A DNA stretch of 64,000 bases from JAXMHN01 sp964578605 (GCA_964578605.1 CAZODO010000009.1:1-64000); one strand, 5' to 3'; counted from the stretch's first letter, positions 17,764 through 27,201 are shown. Program-made: numbers and translations. The notes: generated from the letters alone by a model not told the origin.

Positions 17764-19140
17764 ATGATCACCCCAACCTTGAGTCCTGAGCGCAAGCCCG
17801 CGCTCAACCTCGGATACATCCTTCTTATCAGCCTCGCCGCCGCCTTTGGCGGTTTTCTCTTCGGCTACGACACCGCGGTCGTTTCGGGAGCGATTGGTTT
17901 CCTGACCAAGCAGTTCAACCTCTCGGCGGAACTGACAGGTTGGGCGGCGTCCAGCCTCCTGGTGGGTTGCATGGCCGGGGCGCTGCTTGGCGGGCCCATG
18001 GGGGATCGGTTCGGGCGGAAGCCAAGCCTGATCTTCTGCGCGGTGCTGTTCGCGCTGTCGTCGCTCGGTTCGGCTTTGCCCAATGCACTCGGTCCGTTCG
18101 CCTGGGCGCGGTTTGCGGGCGGCATCGCGATCGGGGCCGCTTCGATGCTCTCGCCCTTGTATATCGCGGAGATCGCACCGGAGAAGATACGGGGCACCCT
18201 GGTGGCCTTGTATCAACTGGCGATTGTGGCCGGAATCCTGGTGGTGTTCTTTGTGAACCTCCAGATCCAGCGCATGGGCGACGAGACTTGGAATACCCAG
18301 GTGGGATGGCGCTGGATGTTCGCTTCGCTCGCCTTGCCGTCGCTCGTCTTTGGGATCTGCATGGCCGTGGTCCCGGAAAGCCCGCGCTGGCTGATGAAGA
18401 TGGGCCGAAGAACGGAGGCCAGGCAGGTGCTGGAACGCGTTGGGGGAGCGGAAAGCGCCGGGCGGGAGATCGCCCAGATCGATGCCGCGTTGCGGGAAGA
18501 ACAGGGGCGCTGGAAAGAGCTGTTCACCACGGGTTACCGGCGCGCTTTGCTCATCGGCATTCTGCTGGCTGTGTTCGGCCAGTTCAGCGGGATCAACTCG
18601 ATCATGTATTACGCACCGGAGATCTTTAAAGCGGCCGGGTCGGGCACCGATTCCGCCTTCTCCCAAACAGTGATTGTCGGTGCGGTCAATGTCCTGTTCA
18701 CGTTTGTGGCCATCTGGCTTGTGGATCGGGCGGGACGCAGACCCTTGCTCATCGCGGGAACGCTCGTGCAGGTCGTGGCGCTCGTGGCCGTGGGGGTGAT
18801 GTTCCACCGGGGGCAAAGCGGCGTGGGCGTGCTGCTCTGCATCCTTTTGTTTGTGGCGGCGTTCGCGGTGGCGATGGGGCCCATCCCCTGGATCGTGAAC
18901 TCGGAGATCTTTCCCACCAAGCTGCGCGGCCGGGCGATGTCGGTAGCGATCTTTTGCTTGTGGCTGGCGGATTGGGTGGTGACGCAGACCTTTCCCATGC
19001 TGCGCGAGTCGATTGGGCCGGCGAAAACGTTTTGGGTGTATGCGTTCTGCAGCTTGTTAAGCACGGTCTTCGTGCTGTGGATGGTGCCCGAGACGAAAGG
19101 CCGCACCTTGGAAGAAATTGAAGCGAGCTGGCGCAAGTGA
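17764..19140 (+). CDS. Sugar porter of the major facilitator superfamily
   Basis: A 458-aa protein starting MITPTLSPERKP; twelve hydrophobic segments can be counted. Family signatures are present: GGFLFGYDTAVVSGA in helix 1, GDRFGRKPSL after helix 2, PESPRWL before the central loop, QFSGINSIMYYAP in helix 7, DRAGRRPLL after helix 8 and PETKGRTLEEIE at the end. These match XylE/AraE/GalP-type proton symporters and glucose facilitators. It would import a hexose or pentose across the inner membrane; the exact sugar cannot be read from sequence. It may be cotranscribed with the response regulator. Confidence 0.92.
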   Translation: MITPTLSPERKPALNLGYILLISLAAAFGGFLFGYDTAVVSGAIGFLTKQFNLSAELTGWAASSLLVGCMAGALLGGPMGDRFGRKPSLIFCAVLFALSSLGSALPNALGPFAWARFAGGIAIGAASMLSPLYIAEIAPEKIRGTLVALYQLAIVAGILVVFFVNLQIQRMGDETWNTQVGWRWMFASLALPSLVFGICMAVVPESPRWLMKMGRRTEARQVLERVGGAESAGREIAQIDAALREEQGRWKELFTTGYRRALLIGILLAVFGQFSGINSIMYYAPEIFKAAGSGTDSAFSQTVIVGAVNVLFTFVAIWLVDRAGRRPLLIAGTLVQVVALVAVGVMFHRGQSGVGVLLCILLFVAAFAVAMGPIPWIVNSEIFPTKLRGRAMSVAIFCLWLADWVVTQTFPMLRESIGPAKTFWVYAFCSLLSTVFVLWMVPETKGRTLEEIEASWRK

Positions 19141-19147
19141 CGCGGTG

Positions 19148-19831
19148 TCAGGCCGCGCCGTCGAAAACGCTGGCCAGCACCACTTCCTTGATCTTCCAGA
19201 TCAGCGTCATGGTCATGGCGAGTGGCAGGAGAATGAGGAACACCAAGAGCCACTCGCGCATGCTGTCCACGGCTTGAACCAGTTGGAGCACCGGGACGGG
19301 AAGGTTCTCGATGCGGCGCACAACAGCATACACCGCCGCCAGCACCGAAAGGCCCGCAAGCAGGTTGAGGTTGAACGACGTGAAGAACCGGGTCTCCATC
19401 CGCAACGTTTCGTCCGGCAGCATGGCGGCCAGCCGTTGGAGAACGAAATTCAAGTTGAACAGGAAGAGCAAACCTGAAACGACCAGGCCCGCCATCGCTG
19501 CCCAGTAAAGCGGCACAAACGGAAGCTGGTTCCACCAGAAAACGAAGGGCGACAGGCCAATATTGACAATCGCCAGCACTTTGCCGCGCTCCAGCGCCTG
19601 AATCCAGACCCGTTCCTGCCGTTGAAAGTAGCCGAGCTGCATGAGCCCGTAGAACAGCAGGATGGTCGTCAGAATCGGCGGCAGAATGCCCAAGGGCCGC
19701 AGCCATTCGCTCACCGTGGTCCGGACGCAGACGAGCAAGGTCAGTGGCAAGCTCCAGAAGAGGATCGATAGCCCCCGGACAAGCCGCCTCAGGGAACGCA
19801 TGAGCTCGGCTTTGGGAGCGGTTTCCGACAT
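19148..19831 (-). CDS. Multi-pass membrane protein of unknown function
   Basis: A 227-aa protein starting MSETAPKAELMRSL at an ATG; a TTG two codons earlier is less likely. Five or more hydrophobic segments are visible, starting LSILFWSLPLTLLVCV. There is no catalytic motif. It begins 7 nt after the stop of speA on the same strand, so it is probably cotranscribed with arginine decarboxylase. Convergent with the sugar porter (7 nt between stops). I do not recognise the family; a role linked to polyamine metabolism is only an inference from order. Confidence 0.75.
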   Translation of the reverse strand: MSETAPKAELMRSLRRLVRGLSILFWSLPLTLLVCVRTTVSEWLRPLGILPPILTTILLFYGLMQLGYFQRQERVWIQALERGKVLAIVNIGLSPFVFWWNQLPFVPLYWAAMAGLVVSGLLFLFNLNFVLQRLAAMLPDETLRMETRFFTSFNLNLLAGLSVLAAVYAVVRRIENLPVPVLQLVQAVDSMREWLLVFLILLPLAMTMTLIWKIKEVVLASVFDGAA

Positions 19832-19838
19832 CGGCAAG

Positions 19839-21776
19839 CTAGATCGTCAGGTAAGTGTACTCCCGGAGCCCGCGTTCGTATTCGTCAAGCAAACGCATGG
19901 CTTCGGAAGGCTTGAGCCGGTCCGTCTTGATCGCCGCGTCCATTTGCCCCTTCATCTGCCGCTTGAGCTCGTTCTCGTCGTACTGCACGGCTCCGAGCGC
20001 CTGGACGATGGTGTTCCCCTCGATGATCTCCTCGATGTAATAGCCGGCTGGCTCATCGGGATCGAGGAACACATGCACTTCGTTGACCCGCCCGAACAGG
20101 TTATGGAGATCGCCCATGATATCCTGGTACGCGCCCATCAGGAAGAAACCCAGGTAGTACGGTTCAGGCGCGCCATTTTCGCCACTCAACGCATGGAGCG
20201 ACAGGGTATCGCGAACGTCCCGGAGATCGATGAACTTGTTGATCTGGCCGTCCGAGTCACACGTGATATCCACAAGGGTCGTTTCGCGAGTGGGGCGTTC
20301 GTTCAGTTTGCTCAGCGGCATGATGGGAAACAGCTGCCCGAGTGCCCAATGATCCAGCAGCGACTGGAACACCGAGAAGTTGCAGAGATACTGGTCGCCC
20401 AAGCTGTCTTCGAGCTTGCGGATTTCCTCGGGAATGTAGGCTTGCCCCTTGAAACTCTCCACCACGCGGAGGCTGATTTCCCAATAAAGATTCTCGATCT
20501 TCGCTTTGTCGGGCAGCTCCATCAGGCCCAGCGTGAACATGTTGTTCGCGTCTTCACGACGTTCCAGCGCGTCGTGGTAAGCCTCGAGCTTGTTCAACTT
20601 CGCGAGGTTCTTCTGGATATCGAGAAGCTCCCGGACGAGGGGATGCTCCTTGTCGCTGAATTCAAATTGCTGCCCAGGGCGAATTTTCCCGATCGCGCCG
20701 AAGACCTCCACGATCAGGACGCTATGGTGCGCCACAATCGCCCGCCCGCTTTCGCTAATGATGTTCGGATGCGGGACATTCTCCGCGTTGCAGACGTCCC
20801 CCACGTAGTAAACGATGTCGTTGGTATACTCCTGCAGCGTGTAGTTGGTTGAGCTGTCGAACGCCGACCGGCTGCCGTCGTAATCCACCCCCAGCCCGCC
20901 TCCTACGTCCAGGTACTCGATCGGGAAGCCCATCTTGTAAAGCTTCGCGTAGAACCGCGCGGCTTCCTGCACCGCTTTCTTCACGGTGAGAATATCCGGG
21001 ATCTGCGAACCGATATGGAAATGCAGAAGCTTGAAGCAGTGGGTCAGGTTCTCCGCGCGCAGCATTTCCGTGGCGGCCAGCAGCTCCGCCGTGCTCAGTC
21101 CGAATTTGGCATTCTCACCGCCGCTGTCGGCCCATTTGCCCATGCCTTTGCTCAGGAGCCGAGTTCGGATGCCGATCAACGGCTCGACGCCGGCTTGTTT
21201 GGAGACGCCCAGGATCTGTTTCAACTCCTCGAGCTTCTCGACAACCATGATCACCTTCTTGCCGAGCTGGACCCCCATCAGCGCCATCCGGATGAAGGTA
21301 TGGTCCTTGTAACCGTTGCAGATGATCAGGCTGTCCGTCTGATCTTGAAGCGCCAACCCCGCGAACAGCTCCGGCTTGCTCCCCACCTCCAGCCCGAACT
21401 GAAACGGCTTGCCGGCATCCAGGATCTCCTCCACGACTTCGCGCAGCTGGTTCACCTTGATCGGAAACACTCCGCGGTACTTGCCCTGGTAATTGAACTC
21501 CGCAATCGAACTGCGAAACGCCTGGTTAATGGACTCCACCCGGTGCCGCAGAATGTCCTGGAACCGCACCAGCAAAGGGAATTTCAACCCCCGAGCCTTC
21601 GCTTCTTCGATGACATCCGTCAGGTCTACCGACGCCCCGGCTTCCTGCTGCGGACGCGCGACCACGTGTCCTGCATCATTGATGTCGAAATATCTCGCGC
21701 CCCAGCGGTCGATGTTGTACAAGCTCCGCGCCGCCTGAATATTCCAGGCGTCTCCGCCCTCGGAAGGTTCACTCAT
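19839..21776 (-). CDS. speA: Biosynthetic arginine decarboxylase
   Basis: A 645-aa protein, close to the roughly 630-660 aa usual for SpeA. It starts MSEPSEGGDAWNIQAARSLY. The PLP-binding lysine motif is in GVFPIKVNQLREVVEE, followed by GLEVGSKPEL and ICNGYKD. The phosphate-binding Gly-rich loop is in EYLDVGGGLGVDYDGS, and NIISESGRAIVAHH is conserved. It converts arginine to agmatine, the first step of the agmatine route to putrescine, in the cytosol. The agmatine-processing genes are not in the window. It is divergent from the Nif3-like gene with about 85 bp between starts, which must hold both promoters. Confidence 0.95.
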   Translation of the reverse strand: MSEPSEGGDAWNIQAARSLYNIDRWGARYFDINDAGHVVARPQQEAGASVDLTDVIEEAKARGLKFPLLVRFQDILRHRVESINQAFRSSIAEFNYQGKYRGVFPIKVNQLREVVEEILDAGKPFQFGLEVGSKPELFAGLALQDQTDSLIICNGYKDHTFIRMALMGVQLGKKVIMVVEKLEELKQILGVSKQAGVEPLIGIRTRLLSKGMGKWADSGGENAKFGLSTAELLAATEMLRAENLTHCFKLLHFHIGSQIPDILTVKKAVQEAARFYAKLYKMGFPIEYLDVGGGLGVDYDGSRSAFDSSTNYTLQEYTNDIVYYVGDVCNAENVPHPNIISESGRAIVAHHSVLIVEVFGAIGKIRPGQQFEFSDKEHPLVRELLDIQKNLAKLNKLEAYHDALERREDANNMFTLGLMELPDKAKIENLYWEISLRVVESFKGQAYIPEEIRKLEDSLGDQYLCNFSVFQSLLDHWALGQLFPIMPLSKLNERPTRETTLVDITCDSDGQINKFIDLRDVRDTLSLHALSGENGAPEPYYLGFFLMGAYQDIMGDLHNLFGRVNEVHVFLDPDEPAGYYIEEIIEGNTIVQALGAVQYDENELKRQMKGQMDAAIKTDRLKPSEAMRLLDEYERGLREYTYLTI

Positions 21777-21861
21777 TTTTGTCGTTCAAGTCGTGCGCAC
21801 TATAAGGACGCGTGCGCAGATTTCAATATGCGTCCCGAAAAAACTTTGGTTTCATTCGCGC

Positions 21862-22623
21862 ATGGCACGGGCAAAGCTTGAACAACTCGTCCGGTTCTGT
21901 GACCAGACGCTTCGGACGTCCCATTTCCTGGATTGGGACGGCGCGGTCAACGGCCTCCAAGTGGAGAATAACGGAACAGTCACGCGCATTGCCGCTGCCG
22001 TGGACGGCACCTTGGCGACGGTGCAGCTCGCGGCGGACGCCGGCGCCGATTTGTTGCTCGTCCATCATGGCCTGTTCTGGGGGCGGACGCATCCGTGGAG
22101 CGGCCCGCGCTACCAATTGCTCCGGCTCCTTCTCGACAACAACCTGGCCGTCTACTCCTCCCACCTCCCGCTCGATGCGCACCGGACGTTTGGCAATAAC
22201 GCCCTGCTCTGCGCCGCGATCGGCCTGAAACGGCGCGAGCGCTTCTTTTTCACCAAAGGCCAAATGATCGGGTACAAGGGAGAACTCCGAATCTCGCGCG
22301 CCGAACTGGTCGCACGCGTCGCGGAAGCCACAGGCGCGTCGCCCATCCTTCTCCCGGGCGGCTCGGAACGCTGCCGAGTCATCGGCGTGGTCACGGGCGG
22401 CGCCGGGGATGAGCTCAGGCAAGCCGCTTTGGAGGGGGTGGACACCTTCGTCACCGGGGAAGGACGCCACTGGACCTGCGCCATCGCCGAGGAGATAGGG
22501 CTGAACGTGATCTACGCCGGCCATTACGCGACCGAAACGTTCGGCGTGAAGGCGCTGGCGCAGCATTTGTCGACTGAGTTCGGCGTCCCTTGGCTCTTCC
22601 TGGACCATCCCACGGGGCTTTAA
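21862..22623 (+). CDS. Nif3-like dinuclear metal-centre protein
   Basis: A 253-aa protein starting MARAKLEQLVRFCDQ. It carries the NIF3 motifs: the D-W-D-G-A-V-N-G-L-Q-V-E segment, DLLLVHHGLFWG with the paired His, YSSHLPLDAH, VTGGAGDE and TGEGRHW, with the late metal ligands near INVIYAGHYATE. Members form hexameric rings with a two-metal site. Function is not established; roles in GTP cyclohydrolase-like chemistry or metal homeostasis have been proposed. Length is normal for the short bacterial form. Reading further upstream to a GTG would add 23 residues with no family character. Confidence 0.9.
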   Translation: MARAKLEQLVRFCDQTLRTSHFLDWDGAVNGLQVENNGTVTRIAAAVDGTLATVQLAADAGADLLLVHHGLFWGRTHPWSGPRYQLLRLLLDNNLAVYSSHLPLDAHRTFGNNALLCAAIGLKRRERFFFTKGQMIGYKGELRISRAELVARVAEATGASPILLPGGSERCRVIGVVTGGAGDELRQAALEGVDTFVTGEGRHWTCAIAEEIGLNVIYAGHYATETFGVKALAQHLSTEFGVPWLFLDHPTGL

Positions 22624-23121
22624 GCGGCGGCATCCCTCTTTCTGGAAAAAGCTGAGCAATTCTCATTCTGCTCAGAAAAGATCTGAAACTCAGTTAGGGC
22701 GGGTCGCTCCGTCGACCGCCGTTGGTTTGCTCGCTCTTTCTTCAAACCTTCTGCAGACGGGGCAGAATGAATCTTGTGCGGAGTCAATCACCGTTAAGGG
22801 GAAGTTAGCCACGGCGCGCGACGGAGCGCGTCGCCCTACCCGGTCTGAATTTCAGGGCCGGACCGCCGGGCCGACCCTTGGGCATGGTGCCTTTCCCAGG
22901 GCGCGCCGGGGCCGTCGCGCCCTGGCCGGCTGCACGTTTCACAGTGAGAATTGCTGGCTTGCGTCAAGCTGGAGTTGCGCCCGGTGGAGGGATTCCTCAC
23001 ATTAGGGGATGCAGTAAGCGTTTTTCGGGGAGCGTTCTTCGCTGGCTGAATTATCGTTGATTGTCCCCGCGAAGCGACGAAGGGGGAAGCGGAGTTCACG
23101 AGACCGGACGGTCTCCCAGCT
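22624..23121. other. Intergenic stretch holding dispersed repeat copy B
   Basis: No gene seen. The left half is repeat copy B. From about 22839 to 23121 there is a GC-rich segment, including a 21-bp block shared with the flank of copy A (starting GGCCGGACCGCCGGG), and the region upstream of the glycosyltransferase. No clear promoter was identified. Confidence 0.5.
22657..22838 (+). mobile_element. Dispersed TIR element, copy B
   Basis: The core 22695-22838 (144 bp) begins TAGGGCGGGTCGCTCCGTCG and ends CGACGGAGCGCGTCGCCCTA. The two ends are inverted repeats matching at about 17 of 20 positions. The preceding 38 bp (from CAATTCTCATTCTGCTCAG) are shared in part with the flank of copy A and, inverted, with the right end of copy C. 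A 7-bp stem (CTGAGCA/TGCTCAG) overlaps the start and could help end transcription of the Nif3-like gene. No coding capacity. Confidence 0.85.
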
Positions 23122-23808
23122 ATGAAACCACTGATTTCAGTCGTTATCCCGGCACACAACGAAGAAAAGTACCTGGCCGAGACCCTGGAGGCTCTGCAAC
23201 GGCAGACCTACCCCTATTTCGAGGTCCTCGTAGTCGCGAACGGGTGCACAGACCGGACGGTGGAGGTTGCGCAAGACAAGTGCGACCGGCTGATTGTGTT
23301 TCCCGAGCGGGATCTGGGGAAAGCCCGGAATAGCGGCGCGGCCAAAGCCAGGGGGGATTTGCTGGTGTTCCTTGATGCGGACACTCGGTTGGAGGCTCGG
23401 GCGTTACAAGTGATCGCCGAGCGGTTCACGCCTGCCTGCTCCAGTGCCACCATTAAGGGGCGTCCTGACAACCCGCGCCTGAGTTATTCCGTCTTTTACG
23501 CTTTCAAAAATCTGCTTCACCGCTCCGGGCTCCATTGCGGAAGCTCCGGAGTGATCAGCTGTTGGCGCGATCAATTCAAAGAGTGCGGCGGTTTTGATCC
23601 TCGCCTTCAGGTGCGAGAGAATAGCGAGCTGATCTGCCGCCTGCGGCAGTTCGGGCCATACCGGTTCATTGGGGACGCGCTGGCTGTCACCTCCATGCGC
23701 CGGTATGAGAAGACAGGGATTGCGCGCGGGGCATGGCAATGGACAAAGATCTGGTTGCAGTCGGTGTTTTCGGATTTACACGAAAAGACCTACGAAGCCA
23801 TCCGCTGA
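23122..23808 (+). CDS. Family 2 glycosyltransferase
   Basis: A 228-aa protein starting MKPLISVVIPAHNEEKYLAE. The GT-A fold signatures are ISVVIPAHNEE, VVANGCTDRT, GKARNSGAA and the metal-binding DxD in LVFLDADTRL. The second half (GSSGVISCWRDQFKECGGFD) carries the acceptor-side region with ...RENSELICRLR. It adds a sugar from a nucleotide-sugar donor to an unknown acceptor, presumably a lipid or polysaccharide at the inner membrane, although no transmembrane helix is visible. It is a stand-alone gene with about 500 bp upstream and a repeat array 24 bp past its stop. Confidence 0.9.
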   Translation: MKPLISVVIPAHNEEKYLAETLEALQRQTYPYFEVLVVANGCTDRTVEVAQDKCDRLIVFPERDLGKARNSGAAKARGDLLVFLDADTRLEARALQVIAERFTPACSSATIKGRPDNPRLSYSVFYAFKNLLHRSGLHCGSSGVISCWRDQFKECGGFDPRLQVRENSELICRLRQFGPYRFIGDALAVTSMRRYEKTGIARGAWQWTKIWLQSVFSDLHEKTYEAIR

Positions 23809-23831
23809 GGCGTAGCGCCGCTGTGCCTTGC

Positions 23832-23930
23832 TCCTAAACCCACCCTAAACGCATGACAACTTCATGTTAACCTCATGTGGGCGTGTGCTTGTCATGTGTT
23901 TGGCATGCGTTTAGCGTGTGCTTAGACCGG
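23832..23930. repeat. 11-bp tandem array, nine units, with orientation switch
   Basis: Nine degenerate 11-bp units in strict register: TCCTAAACCCA, CCCTAAACGCA, TGACAACTTCA, TGTTAACCTCA, TGTGGGCGTGT, GCTTGTCATGT, GTTTGGCATGC, GTTTAGCGTGT, GCTTAGACCGG. CTAAACGCATG in the first half is the exact reverse complement of CATGCGTTTAG in the second half. The array lies between the convergent 3' ends of the glycosyltransferase and a small membrane protein gene. Confidence 0.85.
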
Positions 23931-24004
23931 ATGCGGCGCAGGTTCGGTGGAGCGAGAAGGCAATTGGTCATGGATTGCGCAGCCCGGGCCGAGATAGAGC
24001 TTCC

Positions 24005-24160
24005 CTACTGCGCCAGAAAAAACCACCACGCGGCAGCGGCTATCATCGCCAAAGCCACGAGACCAAAGACCATTTTTAGAACGAAACGTCCTATCTTGAT
24101 GGCAATAAACAGGGCCAGCAAGCCAGCCACAACCGCAATGAGGATGATGCTCGTGTTCAT
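24005..24160 (-). CDS. Small membrane protein (51 aa)
   Basis: A 51-aa protein starting MNTSIILIAVVAGLLALF. Two hydrophobic segments (about residues 3-20 and 30-49) are separated by a short basic turn (AIKIGRFVLK). An AGAG sequence 4 nt before the ATG could be the ribosome binding site and decides this start; the frame is open further upstream, but that extension is Arg/Ala-rich and looks non-coding. Function unknown. Probably a two-helix inner-membrane hairpin with both ends on the same side. Confidence 0.65.
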   Translation of the reverse strand: MNTSIILIAVVAGLLALFIAIKIGRFVLKMVFGLVALAMIAAAAWWFFLAQ

Positions 24161-24491
24161 TTTCTCTGCCCGGCACGGGCAGGTGCAGGTCCGAAAACTG
24201 GACAGGTTTATGCCCTGACGGGCGGCGGCGGTAAAGGCAAACCCGCGGGAGAGCCCAAAGGCGCCCATCGCTCTGGCGGATCTGCGACGCGGGGGTGCTG
24301 CACCCGGCGACGCCCAGGATCTGGTTGAAAGTCGCCAATCGTCGGGAACCGTTTTGCCCTGAACGGCGGCCCGATTCACTGCGGCGGCGCCACCCCCGCC
24401 CGAATGCATTCCCCGGTGTCCGGCCGGGTCTGGGGCGGCGGGCAATCGGCACAGTGCATTGGGGCGTTGGCCTGATTGTGTTTCCTTTGAT
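24161..24491. other. GC-rich intergenic stretch
   Basis: No convincing gene. A possible 27-aa Cys-containing peptide (24376-24459, minus, beginning MHCADC) is too short to support. No repeat or RNA element recognised. Confidence 0.4.
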
Positions 24492-25931
24492 TCAGGCCAA
24501 GAACCCCTCGTGGAGCCGCTGCGGGAACTGGCAATTGGCGCAGAGAGCGTTGGAATAGTCGCAGAAATCGCGGACGATCTGGAGGACGGCCTGCTGCATA
24601 GCGGCGGTGTTGATTTCCGTCGGCCTGGCGGAGTTCAGCAGCCGCCTTAAAGCCAGGCGCAGCACCGCATTCTCCTCGGCCTTTGGCCAGGCGAAATAGC
24701 ACTCCTCAGCCAGGCGTCGGAGCACGTCGTTCTTGCCGAGGTCGGCCCGGATCCAGAACCACGGGAGGATGACGTTCATAGCCAAATCCGTGACGCGCTG
24801 CGGACCGATCATAGGCTGCGATTCGGGCATCCGAGCCGAATGGAAGGTCCAGTGCCGCGACCAAAAGGGATCCTCGCGGGTTTGGAGGACGGTATGAAGC
24901 GACCGCGCGAGCCGGGCATTGGGCTGGGCGCTGGCGAACCACGTCTCAAGTTTCGCCGGGAGATCCTCTTCGGCCAGCCAGTGCGCGGCGAGGGCGAGGC
25001 GGCGCTGCGGGTTGTTTGCCGGGCGCAGACCGCCCAGTCGCCACAGGTTGCGGGGCAGGCTGAGTTCGGCAAACTGCTCGCGCTCCCGCCACCAGAGATG
25101 CCAGATTTCCCGGAGGTACTGGCTAGCCCAAGCAGAGAGGTTTGCCAGGTCAGTGGGAAGCAAGCCGCTGACGCCGAGCAACCGAGCCTGGAGCGGTCCA
25201 GCGGGCAAGAGGTGCCCGTCGCTTGCCGTGAGGACGGGCAGCAGTTCCGAGATGCGCCGCATTGGCCAAACGTTGTTCCGGTAACCAAGCGCTCCGAAGA
25301 GGGCTTCCCAAAGCGCTTGCTCCCAGCCGACCTGCCTCCCACGCGCGTGCAACTGGTCCGCCTTGGTCTGGAGGCGCACCCGGGCAGCGTCTCGGAGAAG
25401 ATCGAGCAACTGATTCTTGGTCAGGGCTCGCAAGCCCGCGAAGCACTGACCCAGCAGTCCAACCGGGACGGGTCGGGGCTCGCGCCGGAGCCAGCAGCTC
25501 AACTCATCGAGCGAGGCGTCGAGAAACGGTTTAAGGCGGAGTGTTGGCAGCGGCCGTTCGCTATCGGACACTGAATCCCAGACGACATGAAGAATGACGG
25601 CCCTAAAGGCCGGGTTTCGGTCGTGGCCATGCGCGTGCCAAAGGTGGGTGGCCAGATCAACTTCGATATCGCCATGGCGGGCCAGAGCATCTCCGAACTG
25701 GACAACAGCACCCCGGAAGTCTGGCCCCGATTCATGATTCCAGAAGCCCGGGTGCAGAATTCTCACGGGCTGGCCATCGGCCGTTTGGAGTTCATCGCGC
25801 CGGAGCCGCTGATGATGCCAGATGAGTTGAAGCAGTTGCTCCGTTAGACACGATCCGGTCGGGCGTTCGGCGAGAGTTTGTGCCGCCCAGTTCCGGGCGC
25901 GCCATTCAGCATAGATGCCGCATCGGTTCAT
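24492..25931 (-). CDS. DUF2851 family protein
   Basis: A 479-aa protein starting MNRCGIYAEWRARNW. The conserved DUF2851 core is present: LLQLIWHHQRLRRDELQTAD, RILHPGFWNHESGPDFRGAV, GDIEVDLATHLWHAHGHDRN and AVILHVVW. The family-typical C-terminus has two close cysteines in SNALCANCQFPQ. The N-terminal D/E/H residues resemble a nuclease-like active site (the GPDF, GDIEV and HGHD positions), but no activity is known to me. Length is normal. It is a monocistronic gene divergent from the GDP-mannose dehydratase pair. Confidence 0.88.
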   Translation of the reverse strand: MNRCGIYAEWRARNWAAQTLAERPTGSCLTEQLLQLIWHHQRLRRDELQTADGQPVRILHPGFWNHESGPDFRGAVVQFGDALARHGDIEVDLATHLWHAHGHDRNPAFRAVILHVVWDSVSDSERPLPTLRLKPFLDASLDELSCWLRREPRPVPVGLLGQCFAGLRALTKNQLLDLLRDAARVRLQTKADQLHARGRQVGWEQALWEALFGALGYRNNVWPMRRISELLPVLTASDGHLLPAGPLQARLLGVSGLLPTDLANLSAWASQYLREIWHLWWREREQFAELSLPRNLWRLGGLRPANNPQRRLALAAHWLAEEDLPAKLETWFASAQPNARLARSLHTVLQTREDPFWSRHWTFHSARMPESQPMIGPQRVTDLAMNVILPWFWIRADLGKNDVLRRLAEECYFAWPKAEENAVLRLALRRLLNSARPTEINTAAMQQAVLQIVRDFCDYSNALCANCQFPQRLHEGFLA

Positions 25932-26167
25932 GGTTCAGACAATGGAAATCCCCTCCTGCGTTCATGCTTTGGCACAGCCGCTTGGTTGAAGTCAAATGGA
26001 ATTCCAACGAAGCCTTGGCGCAAAGCCGGACGGATGCGCGGGCCAGCACCGAACAAACCCGCTTCGGGCATGCCGGGCCGCTTTGCCGGCGGGCACGTGT
26101 CCTCCCGCCCCGCGACCGAATTCCCCTTGCTAACTTTCGGCAGTTTCGATCATGTTGAGCGCAGATT

Positions 26168-27181
26168 ATGGCGAGAAAAGCTTTGATTACAGGGATCACG
26201 GGCCAGGATGGATCGTATCTTGCCGAGTTGCTGCTTTCCAAGGAGTACGAGGTGCATGGGATCATCCGGCGCGCCAGCACGTTCAACACGGGCCGCCTGG
26301 AGACGATCTATTCGGATCCGCACGTCGGGCGCACCCAACTCGTGCTGCATTACGGCGATCTGAGTGACGCCAGTTCGATGGCCCGGTTGATCGGCCAGAT
26401 CCAGCCCGAGGAGATCTACAACCTCGCGGCTCAGAGCCACGTGCGCGTGAGCTTCGACAGCCCGGAGTACACTAGCGACATCACGGCCCTTGGCACCATC
26501 CGGCTGCTGGAAGCGATCCGGGAATCGGGGATCAAACCGCGCTTTTACCAGGCCTCCTCGAGCGAGATGTACGGGCAGGTGCGCGAGGTTCCCCAAACTG
26601 AAACGACACCGTTTTACCCGCGGAGCCCGTATGCCTGCGCGAAGGTGTTCTCCTATTGGATCACGGTCAATTACCGCGAAGCCTACGGTCTGCACGCCAG
26701 CAACGGCATCCTTTTCAACCACGAATCGCCCCGCCGGGGCGAGACGTTTGTGACCCGGAAGATCACCCGGGCGGTGGCGCACATTGCCGCCGGGCTGCAG
26801 GACAAGCTGTTCCTGGGGAACCTGGATTCGAAGCGCGACTGGGGGTACGCGAAGGAATACGTCGAAGCCATGTGGCTGATGCTTCAGCAGGAGAAACCCG
26901 ACGATTACGTGATCGCCACCAACGAAACCCATTCCATCCGCGAGTTTCTCGAATTGGCGTTCGGCCAGTTGGGGCTGGACTGGCGCAAGCATGTGGAGAT
27001 TGACCCGCGGTACTATCGGCCGACCGAGGTGGAGCTGTTGATCGGCGATTATGGCAAGGCCAAACGCCAGCTGGGCTGGGAGCCGAAAACCAGGTTCGCC
27101 GAACTCGTCCGGCTTATGGTCGCGGCCGATGTCAAGCTTCTCAAAGATCACCGCGAAGGACGCATCCGGGTGACAGGGTAA
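26168..27181 (+). CDS. gmd: GDP-mannose 4,6-dehydratase
   Basis: A 337-aa extended short-chain dehydrogenase. The NAD(P)-binding loop is GITGQDGSYLAELL. The catalytic triad is complete: ASSSEMYG supplies Ser/Glu and SPYACAKVFSYW supplies Y-x3-K. NHESPRRGETFVTRKI and LGNLDSKRDWGYAKEY are strongly conserved in Gmd. It converts GDP-D-mannose to GDP-4-dehydro-6-deoxy-D-mannose, precursor of GDP-fucose and GDP-rhamnose-type sugars, in the cytosol. The second-step enzyme (fucose synthase or Rmd) is not adjacent; a second Gmd-like gene follows 20 bp downstream. Confidence 0.95.
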   Translation: MARKALITGITGQDGSYLAELLLSKEYEVHGIIRRASTFNTGRLETIYSDPHVGRTQLVLHYGDLSDASSMARLIGQIQPEEIYNLAAQSHVRVSFDSPEYTSDITALGTIRLLEAIRESGIKPRFYQASSSEMYGQVREVPQTETTPFYPRSPYACAKVFSYWITVNYREAYGLHASNGILFNHESPRRGETFVTRKITRAVAHIAAGLQDKLFLGNLDSKRDWGYAKEYVEAMWLMLQQEKPDDYVIATNETHSIREFLELAFGQLGLDWRKHVEIDPRYYRPTEVELLIGDYGKAKRQLGWEPKTRFAELVRLMVAADVKLLKDHREGRIRVTG

Positions 27182-27201
27182 GGAAAGGGCCGATCCCGAA
27201 C

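Noticed and set aside
24376..24459. Possible 27-aa Cys-containing peptide beginning MHCADC
   Set aside because: Too short, no ribosome binding site, and only three Cys with no zinc-ribbon spacing.
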